A stretch of DNA of 64,000 nucleotides from Vagococcus luciliae (GTDB lineage: Bacteria; Bacillota; Bacilli; Lactobacillales; Vagococcaceae). The stretch lies in NCBI RefSeq assembly GCF_024637875.1, contig NZ_CP102451.1, positions 62,001-126,000 of the forward strand, given 5' to 3'. Below the pieces are notes generated by a model. That model was not told where the DNA came from. It ran no database searches and saw only the letters and a list, made by a program, of their open reading frames with translations. A program made the translations under genes and the position numbers. Within the stretch, counting starts at the first letter, position 1, and every line of letters begins with the position of its first letter. Positions 42,718-52,996 of the stretch are shown piece by piece.

Positions 42718-43377
42718 ATGGGGCAATATAATAGCGTTTTCGATATCATTGGACCAGTTATGATAGGACCTAGTAGTTCACATACTGCTGGTGCTGCTAG
42801 AATTGGAAAAGTCATCCGACGTATTTTAGGTGAACAGCCACTTTCTGTTGATATCTATTTATATGAGTCTTTTGCAAAAACTTATCGTGGTCATGGAACT
42901 GATATCGCGTTAGTTGGTGGGTTACTTGGGATGGATCCAGATGATGACCGTTTAGCTAAATCCTTAGAAATCGCTCATGAAAAAGGAATGGAAGTAGCTT
43001 TTATACCTAAAATTGAAAAAGCTGACCATCCTAATCAAGTAAAAATGATATTAAAAACAAAAGATCGTAGCATGACATGTACTGGTATATCTATTGGTGG
43101 TGGATCCATTCAAATTTCTGAGCTTAATGGTTTTAAAATTAATTTAGATTTTTCAACACCAACCTACATTACTTTCCATCAGGATAAACCAGGAGTTGTT
43201 GCTAACGTAACGCGACTGTTATCTGAAAAAAATATTAACATCAGCACCATGACATTAACAAGAGAAGCCAAAGGAGAAAAAGCTATGATGATTATCGAGG
43301 TAGATAATCGTGTGGATGGCTTACTCGATTCTCTGAGACAAATAGAATATATTGATGCGGTTGATTTTTTCAACTAG
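42718..43377 (+). CDS. sdaAB: L-serine dehydratase beta subunit
   Basis: A 219-residue subunit of the iron-sulfur L-serine dehydratase. The N-terminal GPSSSHTAGAARIGK signature near residue 17 and a C-terminal ACT domain (KPGVVANVTRLLSEKNINI near 150) are typical. The pair degrades serine to pyruvate and ammonia. The alpha gene follows 14 bases downstream. Confidence 0.93.
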   Translation: MGQYNSVFDIIGPVMIGPSSSHTAGAARIGKVIRRILGEQPLSVDIYLYESFAKTYRGHGTDIALVGGLLGMDPDDDRLAKSLEIAHEKGMEVAFIPKIEKADHPNQVKMILKTKDRSMTCTGISIGGGSIQISELNGFKINLDFSTPTYITFHQDKPGVVANVTRLLSEKNINISTMTLTREAKGEKAMMIIEVDNRVDGLLDSLRQIEYIDAVDFFN

Positions 43378-43390
43378 AAAGGATACAAGA

Positions 43391-44266
43391 ATGTTTGAAA
43401 CAATTGAAGAATTAATTACTTTAGCAAATGAACATGGTTCAATTGCTGAAGCCATGATCCAAACAGAAATAGAAGTTTCACAGCGACCACGTGATGTGAT
43501 TATAGCTCATATGGAAAAAAATCTTTCTGTTATGTTAGCATCAATTGAAAAAGGAGTAAAAGGTGTCACTTCTGTAACCGGTTTAACTGGTGGAGATGCT
43601 CCCAGAATGAATGACTATGTCAATCAAGGAAACTTTTTAAGTGGTGAAACTATTTTACGTGCGGTACAAAATGCCATGGCAGTTAATGAAGTTAACGCTG
43701 AAATGGGGTTAATTTGTGCCACACCTACTGCTGGTAGCGCTGGAGTTGCTGCTGGTGTATTATCTGCTTTAACAGATAAACGTGATTTAACAAAAGAACA
43801 ACAAATCAATTTTTTATTTGCAGCTGGTGCTATTGGTTTAGTCATTGCTAATAATGCTTCAATTAGTGGTGCTGCTGGTGGGTGCCAAGCAGAGATTGGA
43901 TCAGCTAGTGCTATGGCAAGTGGTGCTTTAGTCGAAACGTGTGGTGGAACACCTGAACAAGCATCTCATGCTGTTGCAATAACCATCATCAATATGCTAG
44001 GTCTTATCTGTGACCCAGTGGCTGGGTTAGTTGAGATACCTTGTATTAAAAGAAATGCCTTAGGTGCTTCTCAAGCATTTATTTCTGCTGATATGGCTTT
44101 AGCAGGAGTTAAAAGTGTTATTCCTGTAGATGAAGTAATCGAAGCGATGCATCAAGTTGGAATGCAAATGCCCTCTGCTTTTAAAGAAACTGCTGAAGGT
44201 GGATTAGCAGCAACTAAAACAGGTAAAAAAATTATGCATCAACTTTACAATAATCACCCTAAATAA
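43391..44266 (+). CDS. sdaAA: L-serine dehydratase alpha subunit
   Basis: A 291-residue catalytic subunit with the 4Fe-4S cluster. Conserved Cys residues lie in GLICATPTAGSAG, GGCQAEIGSASAM and LICDPVAGLVEIPC. The start at 43391 has AAAGG upstream and avoids overlap with sdaAB. A terminator follows. Confidence 0.93.
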   Translation: MFETIEELITLANEHGSIAEAMIQTEIEVSQRPRDVIIAHMEKNLSVMLASIEKGVKGVTSVTGLTGGDAPRMNDYVNQGNFLSGETILRAVQNAMAVNEVNAEMGLICATPTAGSAGVAAGVLSALTDKRDLTKEQQINFLFAAGAIGLVIANNASISGAAGGCQAEIGSASAMASGALVETCGGTPEQASHAVAITIINMLGLICDPVAGLVEIPCIKRNALGASQAFISADMALAGVKSVIPVDEVIEAMHQVGMQMPSAFKETAEGGLAATKTGKKIMHQLYNNHPK

Positions 44267-44268
44267 AA

Positions 44269-44315
44269 TAAGCACCTTATTAGACTTCAATCTAATAAGG
44301 TGCTCTTTATTCTTA
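44269..44315. terminator. Bidirectional terminator of sdaAA and ndh
   Basis: AGCACCTTATTAGA and TCTAATAAGGTGCT form a 14-bp stem, with T residues on both sides. Confidence 0.9.
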
Positions 44316-44318
44316 TTT

Positions 44319-45527
44319 TTAATGATAATAATCAAAACGGCCTTTTTTAAGAAGTGTTCCTGCAGTCCCAACATCAAGAAGAGATTTATTGATAATACTT
44401 TTCTTAACAATTGATCCCATATATCCTTTAACTTCTTTTCCACCAAGGATTTGACCCATCCCAACATTATTACCAATTGAAGCGACTGTTCCTAAAGATT
44501 TAAAAGTAAAGGCTTCAGTAGGTTGGTTGTTCAATAAGCGAGCTAAGTTGTTTGCAGCTGCTTCACCTTGTTTAATCGCGATTTGAGCTGTCGTTGGAAA
44601 TGGTCGACCAGATTCTTCATCCATTACGGCACTCACATCACCAATCATAAAGATATCAGGGTAACCTTCAACACGTAAATCTTTTTCCACCATCACACGT
44701 CCACGACGTTCTGCAAATCCAGATTCTCCAACAACATGGCTTCCTTTAACCCCTGTTGTCCAAATAATTGTATGTGCATGAACTTCTTTTAGTTCACCAT
44801 TTTCTTCATAAACAACTGTATTTTCTTTAATTTCTTTAATTGGTGTGCCAACTTTAAATGTCACACCACGTTTTTTTAATACGTCAATACCAAATTGACC
44901 AAGTTTTTCTGAAAACATTGGCAATAGGGTTGGCATTGCTTCAATACAAGTAATTTTCACTTTATCCATTGGGAAATTCATTGTTTTCGCCAATTTTGGA
45001 ATACGGTTTGTAATCTCACCTAAATATTCAATACTTGTAAAACCAGCACCACATACTACTATTGATAAATCTAATTCATTTTTAGATTGTTGATAGTTAG
45101 ATAACATTTTATCTAGGTGTGCTTGTGCTGCTTCTGCTGTTTTAATATTTACTAATGGTAAAGAAAATTCATCTACACCAGGAATGCCAAATGTTTCTGA
45201 TTCAAAACCTAATGCCATTACTAAATAGTCATATGATAGCTCACCATTGTTTTCTAACAATACTTTTTTATCATCTTTTTCAACCTTAACAACAGTATCT
45301 TTTATAAATTCAACTTTTTTAGTATCAATAACATCCACAATATTAAATGTTATTTTACTTGCTGGTTCTGTTCCAGCAGCTACTTCGTGTAATTGTGTTG
45401 ATTCATAATGATAATCATTTTTATTCACTAAAACGATATCCGCCTCAACATTTTTCTTGCTTAATTCTTTAGCTGTCTTTAGGCCTGCATAGCCTGCCCC
45501 CAAAATAACGACTCTTGGTCTGCTCAT
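44319..45527 (-). CDS. ndh: Type II NADH dehydrogenase
   Basis: A 402-residue, single-subunit flavoprotein that passes electrons from NADH to menaquinone at the membrane. FAD-binding VILGAGYAGLKTAKEL at the N-terminus, a second Rossmann motif VCGAGFTSIEYLGE near residue 165 and the MIGDVSAVMDEESGRP motif near 295 are clear. No transporter partner is adjacent. An enterococcal-type genome could use it in respiration when haem is present; that is inference. Confidence 0.92.
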   Translation of the reverse strand: MSRPRVVILGAGYAGLKTAKELSKKNVEADIVLVNKNDYHYESTQLHEVAAGTEPASKITFNIVDVIDTKKVEFIKDTVVKVEKDDKKVLLENNGELSYDYLVMALGFESETFGIPGVDEFSLPLVNIKTAEAAQAHLDKMLSNYQQSKNELDLSIVVCGAGFTSIEYLGEITNRIPKLAKTMNFPMDKVKITCIEAMPTLLPMFSEKLGQFGIDVLKKRGVTFKVGTPIKEIKENTVVYEENGELKEVHAHTIIWTTGVKGSHVVGESGFAERRGRVMVEKDLRVEGYPDIFMIGDVSAVMDEESGRPFPTTAQIAIKQGEAAANNLARLLNNQPTEAFTFKSLGTVASIGNNVGMGQILGGKEVKGYMGSIVKKSIINKSLLDVGTAGTLLKKGRFDYYH

Positions 45528-45623
45528 TTTTTATTCCCTCCAACTTTTAGTCCATCGACACTATATGATTTTTTCACAAAAAAGTCAATTTTTTTGACTG
45601 TGACTTTTTAAACAAACATGTTT

Positions 45624-45917
45624 CTATTTTTTTAGCGTTCTAGAGTAGTACCAAATACTAATAATTGTCACTAAACTCACAAATGCACCGTATATCAGTA
45701 AATGATTCACAAATTCACTTCTTGACAGTCCAAATGAATTTAATTCAGTTAAAATAACACCTAATCCTAAAATAAATCCACTCATAGTTAATTGAGATGA
45801 TTTAGCTAATACTTCTAAACCCAACTGATTTTTTTTTGCTTTACTTACTTGACGATAATAAATAAACATACTGACAAAAATGATAAGCAACGTAACGATT
45901 TGTATGATTAAATTCAT
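45624..45917 (-). CDS. Small membrane protein of unknown function
   Basis: A 97-residue protein with three membrane helices (LIIQIVTLLIIFVSMFIYY, SGFILGLGVILTE, HLLIYGAFVSLVTIISIWYY) and a short basic tail. No family recognised. It lies between ndh and uvrC on the same strand with its own GGAG ribosome site. Confidence 0.7.
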   Translation of the reverse strand: MNLIIQIVTLLIIFVSMFIYYRQVSKAKKNQLGLEVLAKSSQLTMSGFILGLGVILTELNSFGLSRSEFVNHLLIYGAFVSLVTIISIWYYSRTLKK

Positions 45918-45986
45918 AGTTAAGACTCCTCTATTATCGAATTAAAAAAACATGCTTTAAATTGTAACATTTTTTTTATCATTTGA

Positions 45987-47768
45987 CTATTTTTTTATTG
46001 ATTTAAAATGTTGGTATACATTAGTTGCGACTCGTTGAGGTAAGCCTGACTTAATCAAATCTTGAACACTTGCTTCCTCAATTTTTTTCATCGATTTAAA
46101 TTTTGTCAATAATTGTTTTTTACGCTTTGGTCCAAGACCATCTATACCATCTAATTTAGAGGCAAAACTTGTTTTACTACGTGTTGAACGATGAAACGTA
46201 ATAGCGAATCGATGGACCTCATCTTGTATGCGCTGAAGCAAAAAGAATTCAGATGAATTACGCTTTAATGGAATAACTTCCAAATCTGGTCCAAATAATA
46301 ACTCACTTGTTTTATGTTGATCATTTTTTGCTAATCCTGCAATTGGTATATCTAAACCTAATTGATTATCTAACACATCTTGAGCTGCATGTACTTGCCC
46401 TTTCCCACCATCAATTAAAATTAAATCTGGCATTGGTAAATTGTCCTTTATCACTCGCGAATACCTTCGATAAATCACTTCTTTCATTGAGGCATAATCA
46501 TCTGGACCTTCAACTGTTTTAATTTTAAATTTACGATAGTCTTTTTTTGATGGTTTTCCGTCAATATAAACCACCATCGCAGAAACAGGATCTACTCCCA
46601 TAATATTCGAGTTATCAAATGCTTCTATTCTATTAGGTATTGGAATATTCATTGCTTGTCCTAGCTTTTCTACCGCCCCAATCGTTCTATCTTCTTTTCG
46701 TTCAATCAAATTAAACTGTTCTTCCAAATAAATTTTGGCATTTTTATTAGCTAATTCGACTAAATCTTTTTTTTCACCACGTTGAGGTTGTAATATTTTA
46801 GTTGGAATCATTGCTTCTACAAGCGTCTTATCCAATTCTTTTGGTAGTAAAATTTCTTTCGGAATAAAATGATGATTTTCTTGATAAAACTGGCCGATAA
46901 ATGTCAACATATCTTCTTCTGGCTCATTATAAAAGGGGAAATCAAACACATTTCTTTCAATAAGTTTACCTTGTCTAACAAAAAAGACTTGAACAACCAT
47001 CCATCCTTTATCTACATAATAACCAAAAACATCACGATCGACAAAATCTGCATTCGTCATTTTTTGTTTGGTCATCACACTTTGAATAGACTGAATTTGA
47101 TCACGATATTCTGCCGCTTTTTCAAACTCCATATTTTCAGAGGCTTTTATCATTTTTCCTTCAATTTCTTTTTGAATCTCAGTATAGCCGCCATTTAAAA
47201 ACTTTTTAATTTCTTCTACCATCTCTTTGTACTTCGCTTCTACCACTGGATTCACACATGGTCCTAAGCATTGTCCCATATGATAGTACAAACATACTTC
47301 ATTTGGTAGATTTTTACATTTTCTAAGAGGATAGATTTTATCTAGTAGTCGCTTGGTTTCATTGGCTGCTTTGACATCAGGATATGGGCCAAAGTAAATG
47401 GCGTTATCTTTCAATACTTTTCTAGTAATAAGCAGTCTTGGTGCTTTTTCATTGGTAATTTTAATAAAGGGATAGCTTTTATCATCTTTTAACATGATGT
47501 TATATTTCGGCATATTTTTTTGAATCAAATTAATTTCTAGCAATAGAGCTTCCGTATTCGACTCTGTGATAATCGTTTCAAAATCTACAATCTCGCTAAC
47601 TAGTCGTTGTGTCTTCTCATCATGCGTCCCTGTAAAATAAGATCGCACGCGATTTTTTAAAATCTTCGCCTTACCAACATATATAATGGTATTATGTTTA
47701 TCTTTCATCAAATAACAGCCTGGCTGATCTGGCAACAAAGCTAATTTATTTTGTATTCTTTCATTCAC
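45987..47768 (-). CDS. uvrC: Excinuclease ABC subunit C
   Basis: A 593-residue nucleotide-excision nuclease. The GIY-YIG domain ([23 protein letters not shown]) cuts 3' of lesions, the UVR motif ([10 protein letters not shown] near 210) binds UvrB and the C-terminal RNase H-like domain ([15 protein letters not shown]) plus HhH ([13 protein letters not shown]) cuts 5'. A GTG start at 47768 is chosen for its GGAG site and fit to the family N-terminus; the open frame extends further upstream. Confidence 0.95.
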   Translation of the reverse strand: MNERIQNKLALLPDQPGCYLMKDKHNTIIYVGKAKILKNRVRSYFTGTHDEKTQRLVSEIVDFETIITESNTEALLLEINLIQKNMPKYNIMLKDDKSYPFIKITNEKAPRLLITRKVLKDNAIYFGPYPDVKAANETKRLLDKIYPLRKCKNLPNEVCLYYHMGQCLGPCVNPVVEAKYKEMVEEIKKFLNGGYTEIQKEIEGKMIKASENMEFEKAAEYRDQIQSIQSVMTKQKMTNADFVDRDVFGYYVDKGWMVVQVFFVRQGKLIERNVFDFPFYNEPEEDMLTFIGQFYQENHHFIPKEILLPKELDKTLVEAMIPTKILQPQRGEKKDLVELANKNAKIYLEEQFNLIERKEDRTIGAVEKLGQAMNIPIPNRIEAFDNSNIMGVDPVSAMVVYIDGKPSKKDYRKFKIKTVEGPDDYASMKEVIYRRYSRVIKDNLPMPDLILIDGGKGQVHAAQDVLDNQLGLDIPIAGLAKNDQHKTSELLFGPDLEVIPLKRNSSEFFLLQRIQDEVHRFAITFHRSTRSKTSFASKLDGIDGLGPKRKKQLLTKFKSMKKIEEASVQDLIKSGLPQRVATNVYQHFKSIKK

Positions 47769-47821
47769 TAGTTCAATCTCCTTGTACTCTCTCTTTATCA
47801 AGTCAAGTATACAATTTGTTG

Positions 47822-47866
47822 AAAAAAAAATCATTCCACAGTGACTATTCACTATAGAATGATTTT
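47822..47866 (-). terminator. Terminator of trxA
   Basis: AAAATCATTCTATAGTGA and the complementary CACTGTGGAATGATTTTT form an imperfect stem followed by T residues (minus strand), between trxA and uvrC. Confidence 0.7.
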
Positions 47867-47870
47867 AATT

Positions 47871-48182
47871 TTAAAGATATTTATTAAATACTTGTTCTAA
47901 TTGTGGTTTTTGTTGGACACCAATCATTTGTTCAACAACTTGACCATCTTTTTTAAGTAATAATGTTGGAATACTCATAATTCCATGTGCTTGACTTGTT
48001 TGAGGATTTTCATCCACATTTACTTTAACAATTTTTACTTTGTCTTGGTATTCTGTTGCAATACCGTCTAAGATAGGTCCTTGCATACGACATGGTCCAC
48101 ACCAAGGTGCCCAAAAATCTACCAATACTAATCCTTCTTCTGTTTCTGCTGCAAAGTTTGCATCTGTAATATTTTCTACCAT
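47871..48182 (-). CDS. trxA: Thioredoxin
   Basis: A 103-residue thioredoxin with the redox motif WCGPC near residue 30 and the cis-Pro region SIPTLLL. It keeps cytoplasmic disulfides reduced. The start at 48182 (MVENITD) is better spaced from the GGAGA site than the Met two codons upstream. Confidence 0.95.
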   Translation of the reverse strand: MVENITDANFAAETEEGLVLVDFWAPWCGPCRMQGPILDGIATEYQDKVKIVKVNVDENPQTSQAHGIMSIPTLLLKKDGQVVEQMIGVQQKPQLEQVFNKYL

Positions 48183-48267
48183 ATTCATTCATCTCCTAAA
48201 TAATCTTTTACTTTATGAATTTATTATACCATTGGGGGTAGTAAAGAACTAACAATCTGCTCACTTT

Positions 48268-50640
48268 CTAGAAAGTCACAATTGTCGCACCGTCTCCACC
48301 TTGATTGCTAGGAGCAAAATTATATTTTTTCACTCTACGATTATTTTTCAAGTACTCTTGTACCCCTTGTTTTAGTGCACCTGTTCCACGTCCATGAACA
48401 ATGGTTACTTGAGGGTATCCTGCAAGTAACGCTGAGTCAATATACTGATCAACTTCTGCTAAGGCATCCTCATAACGTTTTCCTCGTAAATCTAGTTGAG
48501 TTGAAACTGATTGACGGCTACCACCACCATCGCTTTTTACGGTTGATACACGCATGCGAGGTTCTTTCTCAGGTGCAATTCGTGTCATGCCATCTTCTGA
48601 TACATTCATCTTCAGAATACCTAGTTGCACTTGCCATTCTTTATTTCCAACTTTTTCGATTAATGTACCCCGTTGTCCAAACGCTTCAACTAAAACATCA
48701 TCACCAGCTTTAAATGTTTTTTTCTCTTTAGCTTTTTTCAAGACTTTGTTTTTCTTCAAATGTGTTTCATCATGTTTTAATTTTTCAAAACCTGATTTAA
48801 CTTCAATCAATTCATGTTCTTTAACGGATTGATTATTCCCTGTTCTTAGTTGCATTTGACGAATGTCTTTAATCATTTTTTCTGATTCTTCTTGTGCTTT
48901 ACTAATCACTTCATTCGCTTCTCTTTTAGCCTTATTCATCTCTTTTTCACGTTCGGTAAAGAATAGTTCATAAGCCTCTTTTAAATCATGATAGAGTGTT
49001 TCAGCTTCATCAGCATAGTGACGCATTTCCAAATATTCGGTTTCCGTCATTTTACGTTGATTTTCTAAATCAGAAATCATATCATTTAAATCTTGGCTTT
49101 CTCCATCAATAATTTGTTTAGATTGCTCAATGATATCAGGAGATAACCCTAAACGTTTTGATATTTCAAACGCGTTACTTCGACCAGGAATTCCAATTAA
49201 CAAATGATATGTTGGACTAAGTGTATCAACATCAAATTCCATACTAGCATTGATTGTATTCGGACGATTATAGCCATAAACTTTTAACTCAGGGTAGTGA
49301 GTCGTTGCCATAACATAGGCACCAATTTCTCCTACTTTATCTAGAATAGAAATAGCCAGTGCTGCTCCTTCCTGTGGATCTGTCCCCGCTCCTAACTCAT
49401 CAAACAATACCAAACTATCTGAATCAAGATTATCTAATATTGACACAATGTTTGTCATATGTGAAGAGAACGTTGATAAATTCTGTTCAATTGATTGCTC
49501 GTCCCCAATATCTGCATAAATATTTGAAAAAATTCCAATACTACTTTCTTCTCCAACAGGAATTGGTAACCCTGATTGTCCCATTAATTGAAGTAATCCT
49601 AATGTTTTAAGTGTAATCGTCTTACCACCTGTATTCGGTCCAGTGATGACCACTGCTTGATACTCTTTACCAATTACAATATCATTTGGTACCACAACCT
49701 CTTCATCAATTAGTGGATGTCTAGCTTGTTTAAGGTGAACATCTTTGTCCTCGCTCAATCTTGGCACAACGGCTTTCAATTGTTTACCAAATAATGCTTT
49801 ACTATTAATGAAATCTAGTTTACCTAAAACATAGGCATTTTGTAAAATATCTTGTCTGTAAGGTTCTAATTCATTAGAAAGTTCAGCTAAAATACGCTCG
49901 ATTTCTTTTCTTTCAGCAATTTGATGTTGTCTCAAACGATTATTCAACTCGACTACTTGTCTAGGCTCAACAAATACCGTTTGACCTGATGCACTCTGAT
50001 CATGCACAACCCCACCAAAATGGCTACGGTATTCACTTTTTACTGGTATAACGTAGCGATCGTTTCTCATTGTCACAATGGTATCACTTAAATAATTTGA
50101 ATTTTTTCCACGAAGTATGCCATCAAGCTGTTCTCTAACTGCTTGCTCAGACCCTCTAATACTTTGTCGAATGTGTTTTAATTCAGTCGATGCGTCATCT
50201 GTTACATGACCATCTTCATCAATTGATAATCGAATGACTTTTGATAAATCAGGTAACGCAATCATTTTTTCTGACCAATCATATAATCGATGTAATGCAA
50301 CCTCAGCATCGTTTAAATCATCAAAAAAGGATTGAATCTCTAACACTGTTCTTAGCACACGTCCAACTTGAGCTAACTCAACCCCATTAAGCATGGCACC
50401 TATTTCAATTCGTTTCATATGTGGTTTAATATTTTCTAAAATCGGCATAGGAATCCCACCACGCAAACGTAGCACTGTCATCCCATCTTCCGTTTCCATT
50501 AATGCTTCTTCTATCTCATCATATGAATGAGAAGCCTTTAACTCACTCACATGCTCTAATCCTGATTTTGTCACAATATGTTGTGATAACAATTGCTTCA
50601 CTTTATCAAATTCTAAAATATCTTCTATTTTCTTTTTCAT
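48268..50640 (-). CDS. mutS2: MutS2 (recombination suppressor / ribosome rescue factor)
   Basis: A 790-residue MutS paralogue without the mismatch-recognition domain. ATPase Walker A GPNTGGKT lies near residue 335, Walker B VLFDELGAGTDPQEG near 410, a coiled coil at about 520-620 and a C-terminal Smr nuclease domain (LDLRGKRYEDAL and HGRGTGAL). Known members limit recombination or split stalled ribosomes. Confidence 0.95.
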   Translation of the reverse strand: MKKKIEDILEFDKVKQLLSQHIVTKSGLEHVSELKASHSYDEIEEALMETEDGMTVLRLRGGIPMPILENIKPHMKRIEIGAMLNGVELAQVGRVLRTVLEIQSFFDDLNDAEVALHRLYDWSEKMIALPDLSKVIRLSIDEDGHVTDDASTELKHIRQSIRGSEQAVREQLDGILRGKNSNYLSDTIVTMRNDRYVIPVKSEYRSHFGGVVHDQSASGQTVFVEPRQVVELNNRLRQHQIAERKEIERILAELSNELEPYRQDILQNAYVLGKLDFINSKALFGKQLKAVVPRLSEDKDVHLKQARHPLIDEEVVVPNDIVIGKEYQAVVITGPNTGGKTITLKTLGLLQLMGQSGLPIPVGEESSIGIFSNIYADIGDEQSIEQNLSTFSSHMTNIVSILDNLDSDSLVLFDELGAGTDPQEGAALAISILDKVGEIGAYVMATTHYPELKVYGYNRPNTINASMEFDVDTLSPTYHLLIGIPGRSNAFEISKRLGLSPDIIEQSKQIIDGESQDLNDMISDLENQRKMTETEYLEMRHYADEAETLYHDLKEAYELFFTEREKEMNKAKREANEVISKAQEESEKMIKDIRQMQLRTGNNQSVKEHELIEVKSGFEKLKHDETHLKKNKVLKKAKEKKTFKAGDDVLVEAFGQRGTLIEKVGNKEWQVQLGILKMNVSEDGMTRIAPEKEPRMRVSTVKSDGGGSRQSVSTQLDLRGKRYEDALAEVDQYIDSALLAGYPQVTIVHGRGTGALKQGVQEYLKNNRRVKKYNFAPSNQGGDGATIVTF

Positions 50641-50679
50641 TCTATTTCACTTCCTAAAATACGACTTATGTAAATAAAG

Positions 50680-50702
50680 AGCCCATTTTACTAGGCTCTT
50701 CT
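50680..50702 (-). terminator. Hairpin after cvpA
   Basis: AAGAGCC and GGGCTCTT (one U-G-type mismatch allowed) form a short stem on the minus strand, between cvpA and mutS2. Confidence 0.55.
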
Positions 50703-50703
50703 T

Positions 50704-51255
50704 TTATAAAATAATTTGTTTAATCCACCACTGATATAAACTAGATGACAGTATCGGGGTATGTTCAATCATGGCTCTAGCAACACCTGATCTAGCAAAA
50801 GCATTTTGAATAAAGCCTAGTGGTATCATGCTTATTATCGTTAACACAATGACTAATCCAATATAGGTTAAAGCAAGATTAATTAATCCTCCAACTAACT
50901 GGTTACTTTTATGAAGCAATGGAATAAACGTTAGTCTGTAACACAACATACCGACAAATTTTGTTATCAAATAGCCTACGACTAAAATAATTAAAAAGCC
51001 AAATGCTGCATAAAAAGCTTTATCTAAATCAAATATCAACTGATTATCAAAAATAGCTAGTTTCGTTGTCTGTGTTGGTGCAGGATAAGGGATTAATAAT
51101 TCAATTTTTTTTCCTACAGATTTGTACATACTTTTTGCCATAAAAAAACTTAATGAATAGCCAACAAAATAAACCAACTGTAAAGCAAAACCTCGTCGAT
51201 AGCCTGCATAAAATCCTGTCAATAATACTAAAATACTAATTATTGTTATAACCAT
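50704..51255 (-). CDS. cvpA: CvpA-family membrane protein
   Basis: A 183-residue protein with four to five membrane helices (IISILVLLTGFYAGYRRG at the N-terminus, AFGFLIILVVGYLIT, LALTYIGLVIVLTIISM). CvpA-like proteins are linked to colicin V production and envelope integrity in other bacteria; the function in Firmicutes is open. It lies 19 bases downstream of zapA and upstream of mutS2, the usual order. Confidence 0.85.
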   Translation of the reverse strand: MVITIISILVLLTGFYAGYRRGFALQLVYFVGYSLSFFMAKSMYKSVGKKIELLIPYPAPTQTTKLAIFDNQLIFDLDKAFYAAFGFLIILVVGYLITKFVGMLCYRLTFIPLLHKSNQLVGGLINLALTYIGLVIVLTIISMIPLGFIQNAFARSGVARAMIEHTPILSSSLYQWWIKQIIL

Positions 51256-51274
51256 TGAAAAACCTACTTATTTT

Positions 51275-51745
51275 TTATTTGTTTGATTGTTGTTCTTTCT
51301 TTTGATGATTGTTACGTTTAATTTTTTCTTTTGCTTGTTCATTCACAATTTTTTGAATTTCAATCTGATTTAACATCTCTTCATCTGTTAATTCACGGTT
51401 TTCTTGTATCACTTTTTTTTTTGTTTCTTTCTCTCTTGCCTCGATTTTATCAAGACGCTCTTCTAACTTCTTCATTTTTTCTAGTTCATCTTCTAATTCA
51501 CTAATATCTTTTTTTAAGTTTAAAATTGTTTCTTGTTGTTTTATTTGTACAGATAGTGTATTAATTGCTAATAAGATAGCTGCCTGTTCTGTTGATAACT
51601 TAGGAGCATTTTTCATAATTGTTTCAAGTTGCTCGTTTGCCAACTGATTGACAATATCCATATGATAATGACTTTCTTTTCCTATGATTGTATATGTATT
51701 ACCAGCAATGGTTGCTTTATATCGTTTGTTCTCTTCAAGAGCCAT
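51275..51745 (-). CDS. zapA: Cell-division protein ZapA, with an extended coiled-coil tail
   Basis: A 156-residue FtsZ-associated protein. The N-terminal ZapA domain (NTYTIIGKESHYHMDIVNQLANEQLETIM) is standard for ~90 residues. The rest is a long charged coiled coil (LKKDISELEDELEKMKKLEERLD and following) longer than in Bacillus. The start at 51745 has GGGAGG 7 bases upstream. Confidence 0.9.
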   Translation of the reverse strand: MALEENKRYKATIAGNTYTIIGKESHYHMDIVNQLANEQLETIMKNAPKLSTEQAAILLAINTLSVQIKQQETILNLKKDISELEDELEKMKKLEERLDKIEAREKETKKKVIQENRELTDEEMLNQIEIQKIVNEQAKEKIKRNNHQKKEQQSNK

Positions 51746-51896
51746 TTTAAATCCTCCCATAAATCCTTCACTAAAATAAGCAACTTAATTATATATGACT
51801 TTCTTTTAATTGACAATTAAGCAAACAGTATCTTAAGAATCATTCAAGATAAAAACATGTTATACTTAACTTAAATTTTAAAAAAGGAAGTTGAAT

Positions 51897-52823
51897 ATGC
51901 CCCAGACAGTCACATTACTAGCTACAGAAACATTATTACAAGAACTATCAAGTGCTTATGAGCCATTCTTCAAGAAAACACCTCCTTATGCAGTATTTCA
52001 AGCAAAAATCCCTGGAGTGGTTATCACTGCTTATCAATCAAAAAAAATCGTCTTTCAAGGAGAAAAAGCTGAAACAGAAGCCGCTATGTGGGAAAAACGT
52101 GGCGCAACAAATTCAAAGAAAACAAAAGAAAAAAGCGTGTCTTCTGCTTTACCAAAAGACTTTGCTTCATGGAATGTTATCGGCAGTGATGAAGTTGGAA
52201 ATGGTAGCTACTTAGGCCCTGTTGTTGTCTGTGCTGCTTACGTTGATGAAACACATATTCCTTTATTAAAAGAATTAGGTGTTAAGGATTCTAAAATGTT
52301 AACTGACACAGATATCAAACGCATTTCAAACGAGATTATCCATGTCATGCCTTACCGAAAACTAGTATTAACGCCAAAAAAATATAATGAAATCCAACCC
52401 GAATACAATGTCAATCGAATGAAAGTTGCCTTACATAACCAAGCGATCTATCTTTTAATGCAAGATATCAATCCAATTACCCCTAAAGGTATATTGATTG
52501 ATCAATTTACACCTGAATCAAACTATCGCAAATACTTATCAAAAGAAAAAAATCAAGTAACTAAACCTTTATACTTCACGACAAAAGGAGAACAATATCA
52601 TCTGGCGGTTGCTACTGCATCCATTATTTGCCGCGCAGAATTTTTAACAAGTTTAGAAACAGCTAGTAAAGAATTAGGATTTACTATTCCTTCAGGAGCT
52701 GGACAAAAATCAGATATAGCTGCTGCTAAAATCATCAAAAAAGGTGGCATGCCCCTTTTAGAACAATATGCAAAAGTTCATTTTGCCAATACGCAAAAAG
52801 CCTACAATTTAATTAATCGTTAA
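51897..52823 (+). CDS. rnhC: Ribonuclease HIII
   Basis: A 308-residue enzyme removing RNA from RNA-DNA hybrids. A TBP-like N-terminal domain (about 1-85) precedes the catalytic domain with GSDEVGNGSYLGPVVVCAA near 98 and KDSKMLTD near 133. The ATG at 51897 follows AAGGAAG; the ORF could begin at the TTG two codons earlier. Divergent from zapA. Confidence 0.95.
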   Translation: MPQTVTLLATETLLQELSSAYEPFFKKTPPYAVFQAKIPGVVITAYQSKKIVFQGEKAETEAAMWEKRGATNSKKTKEKSVSSALPKDFASWNVIGSDEVGNGSYLGPVVVCAAYVDETHIPLLKELGVKDSKMLTDTDIKRISNEIIHVMPYRKLVLTPKKYNEIQPEYNVNRMKVALHNQAIYLLMQDINPITPKGILIDQFTPESNYRKYLSKEKNQVTKPLYFTTKGEQYHLAVATASIICRAEFLTSLETASKELGFTIPSGAGQKSDIAAAKIIKKGGMPLLEQYAKVHFANTQKAYNLINR

Positions 52824-52913
52824 ATACAAAATTGTTTTGATTATTTCAAAACCTGTCTTCTAGTAGCGGACTTTTATAAATTATTTAAACATTTTTGACT
52901 TTTTTGCCAATAA

Positions 52914-52952
52914 AAGAACGACGTAAAAAAATTACGTGGTTCTTTTTTTATC
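52914..52952 (+). terminator. Terminator of rnhC
   Basis: AAGAAC-ACGTAA and TTACGT-GGTTCTT form an interrupted stem followed by a T run. Confidence 0.8.
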
Positions 52953-52996
52953 GTTTTTGATTACACTTGAAGAAGTTTGTAAAAAGGAGAAAAAAC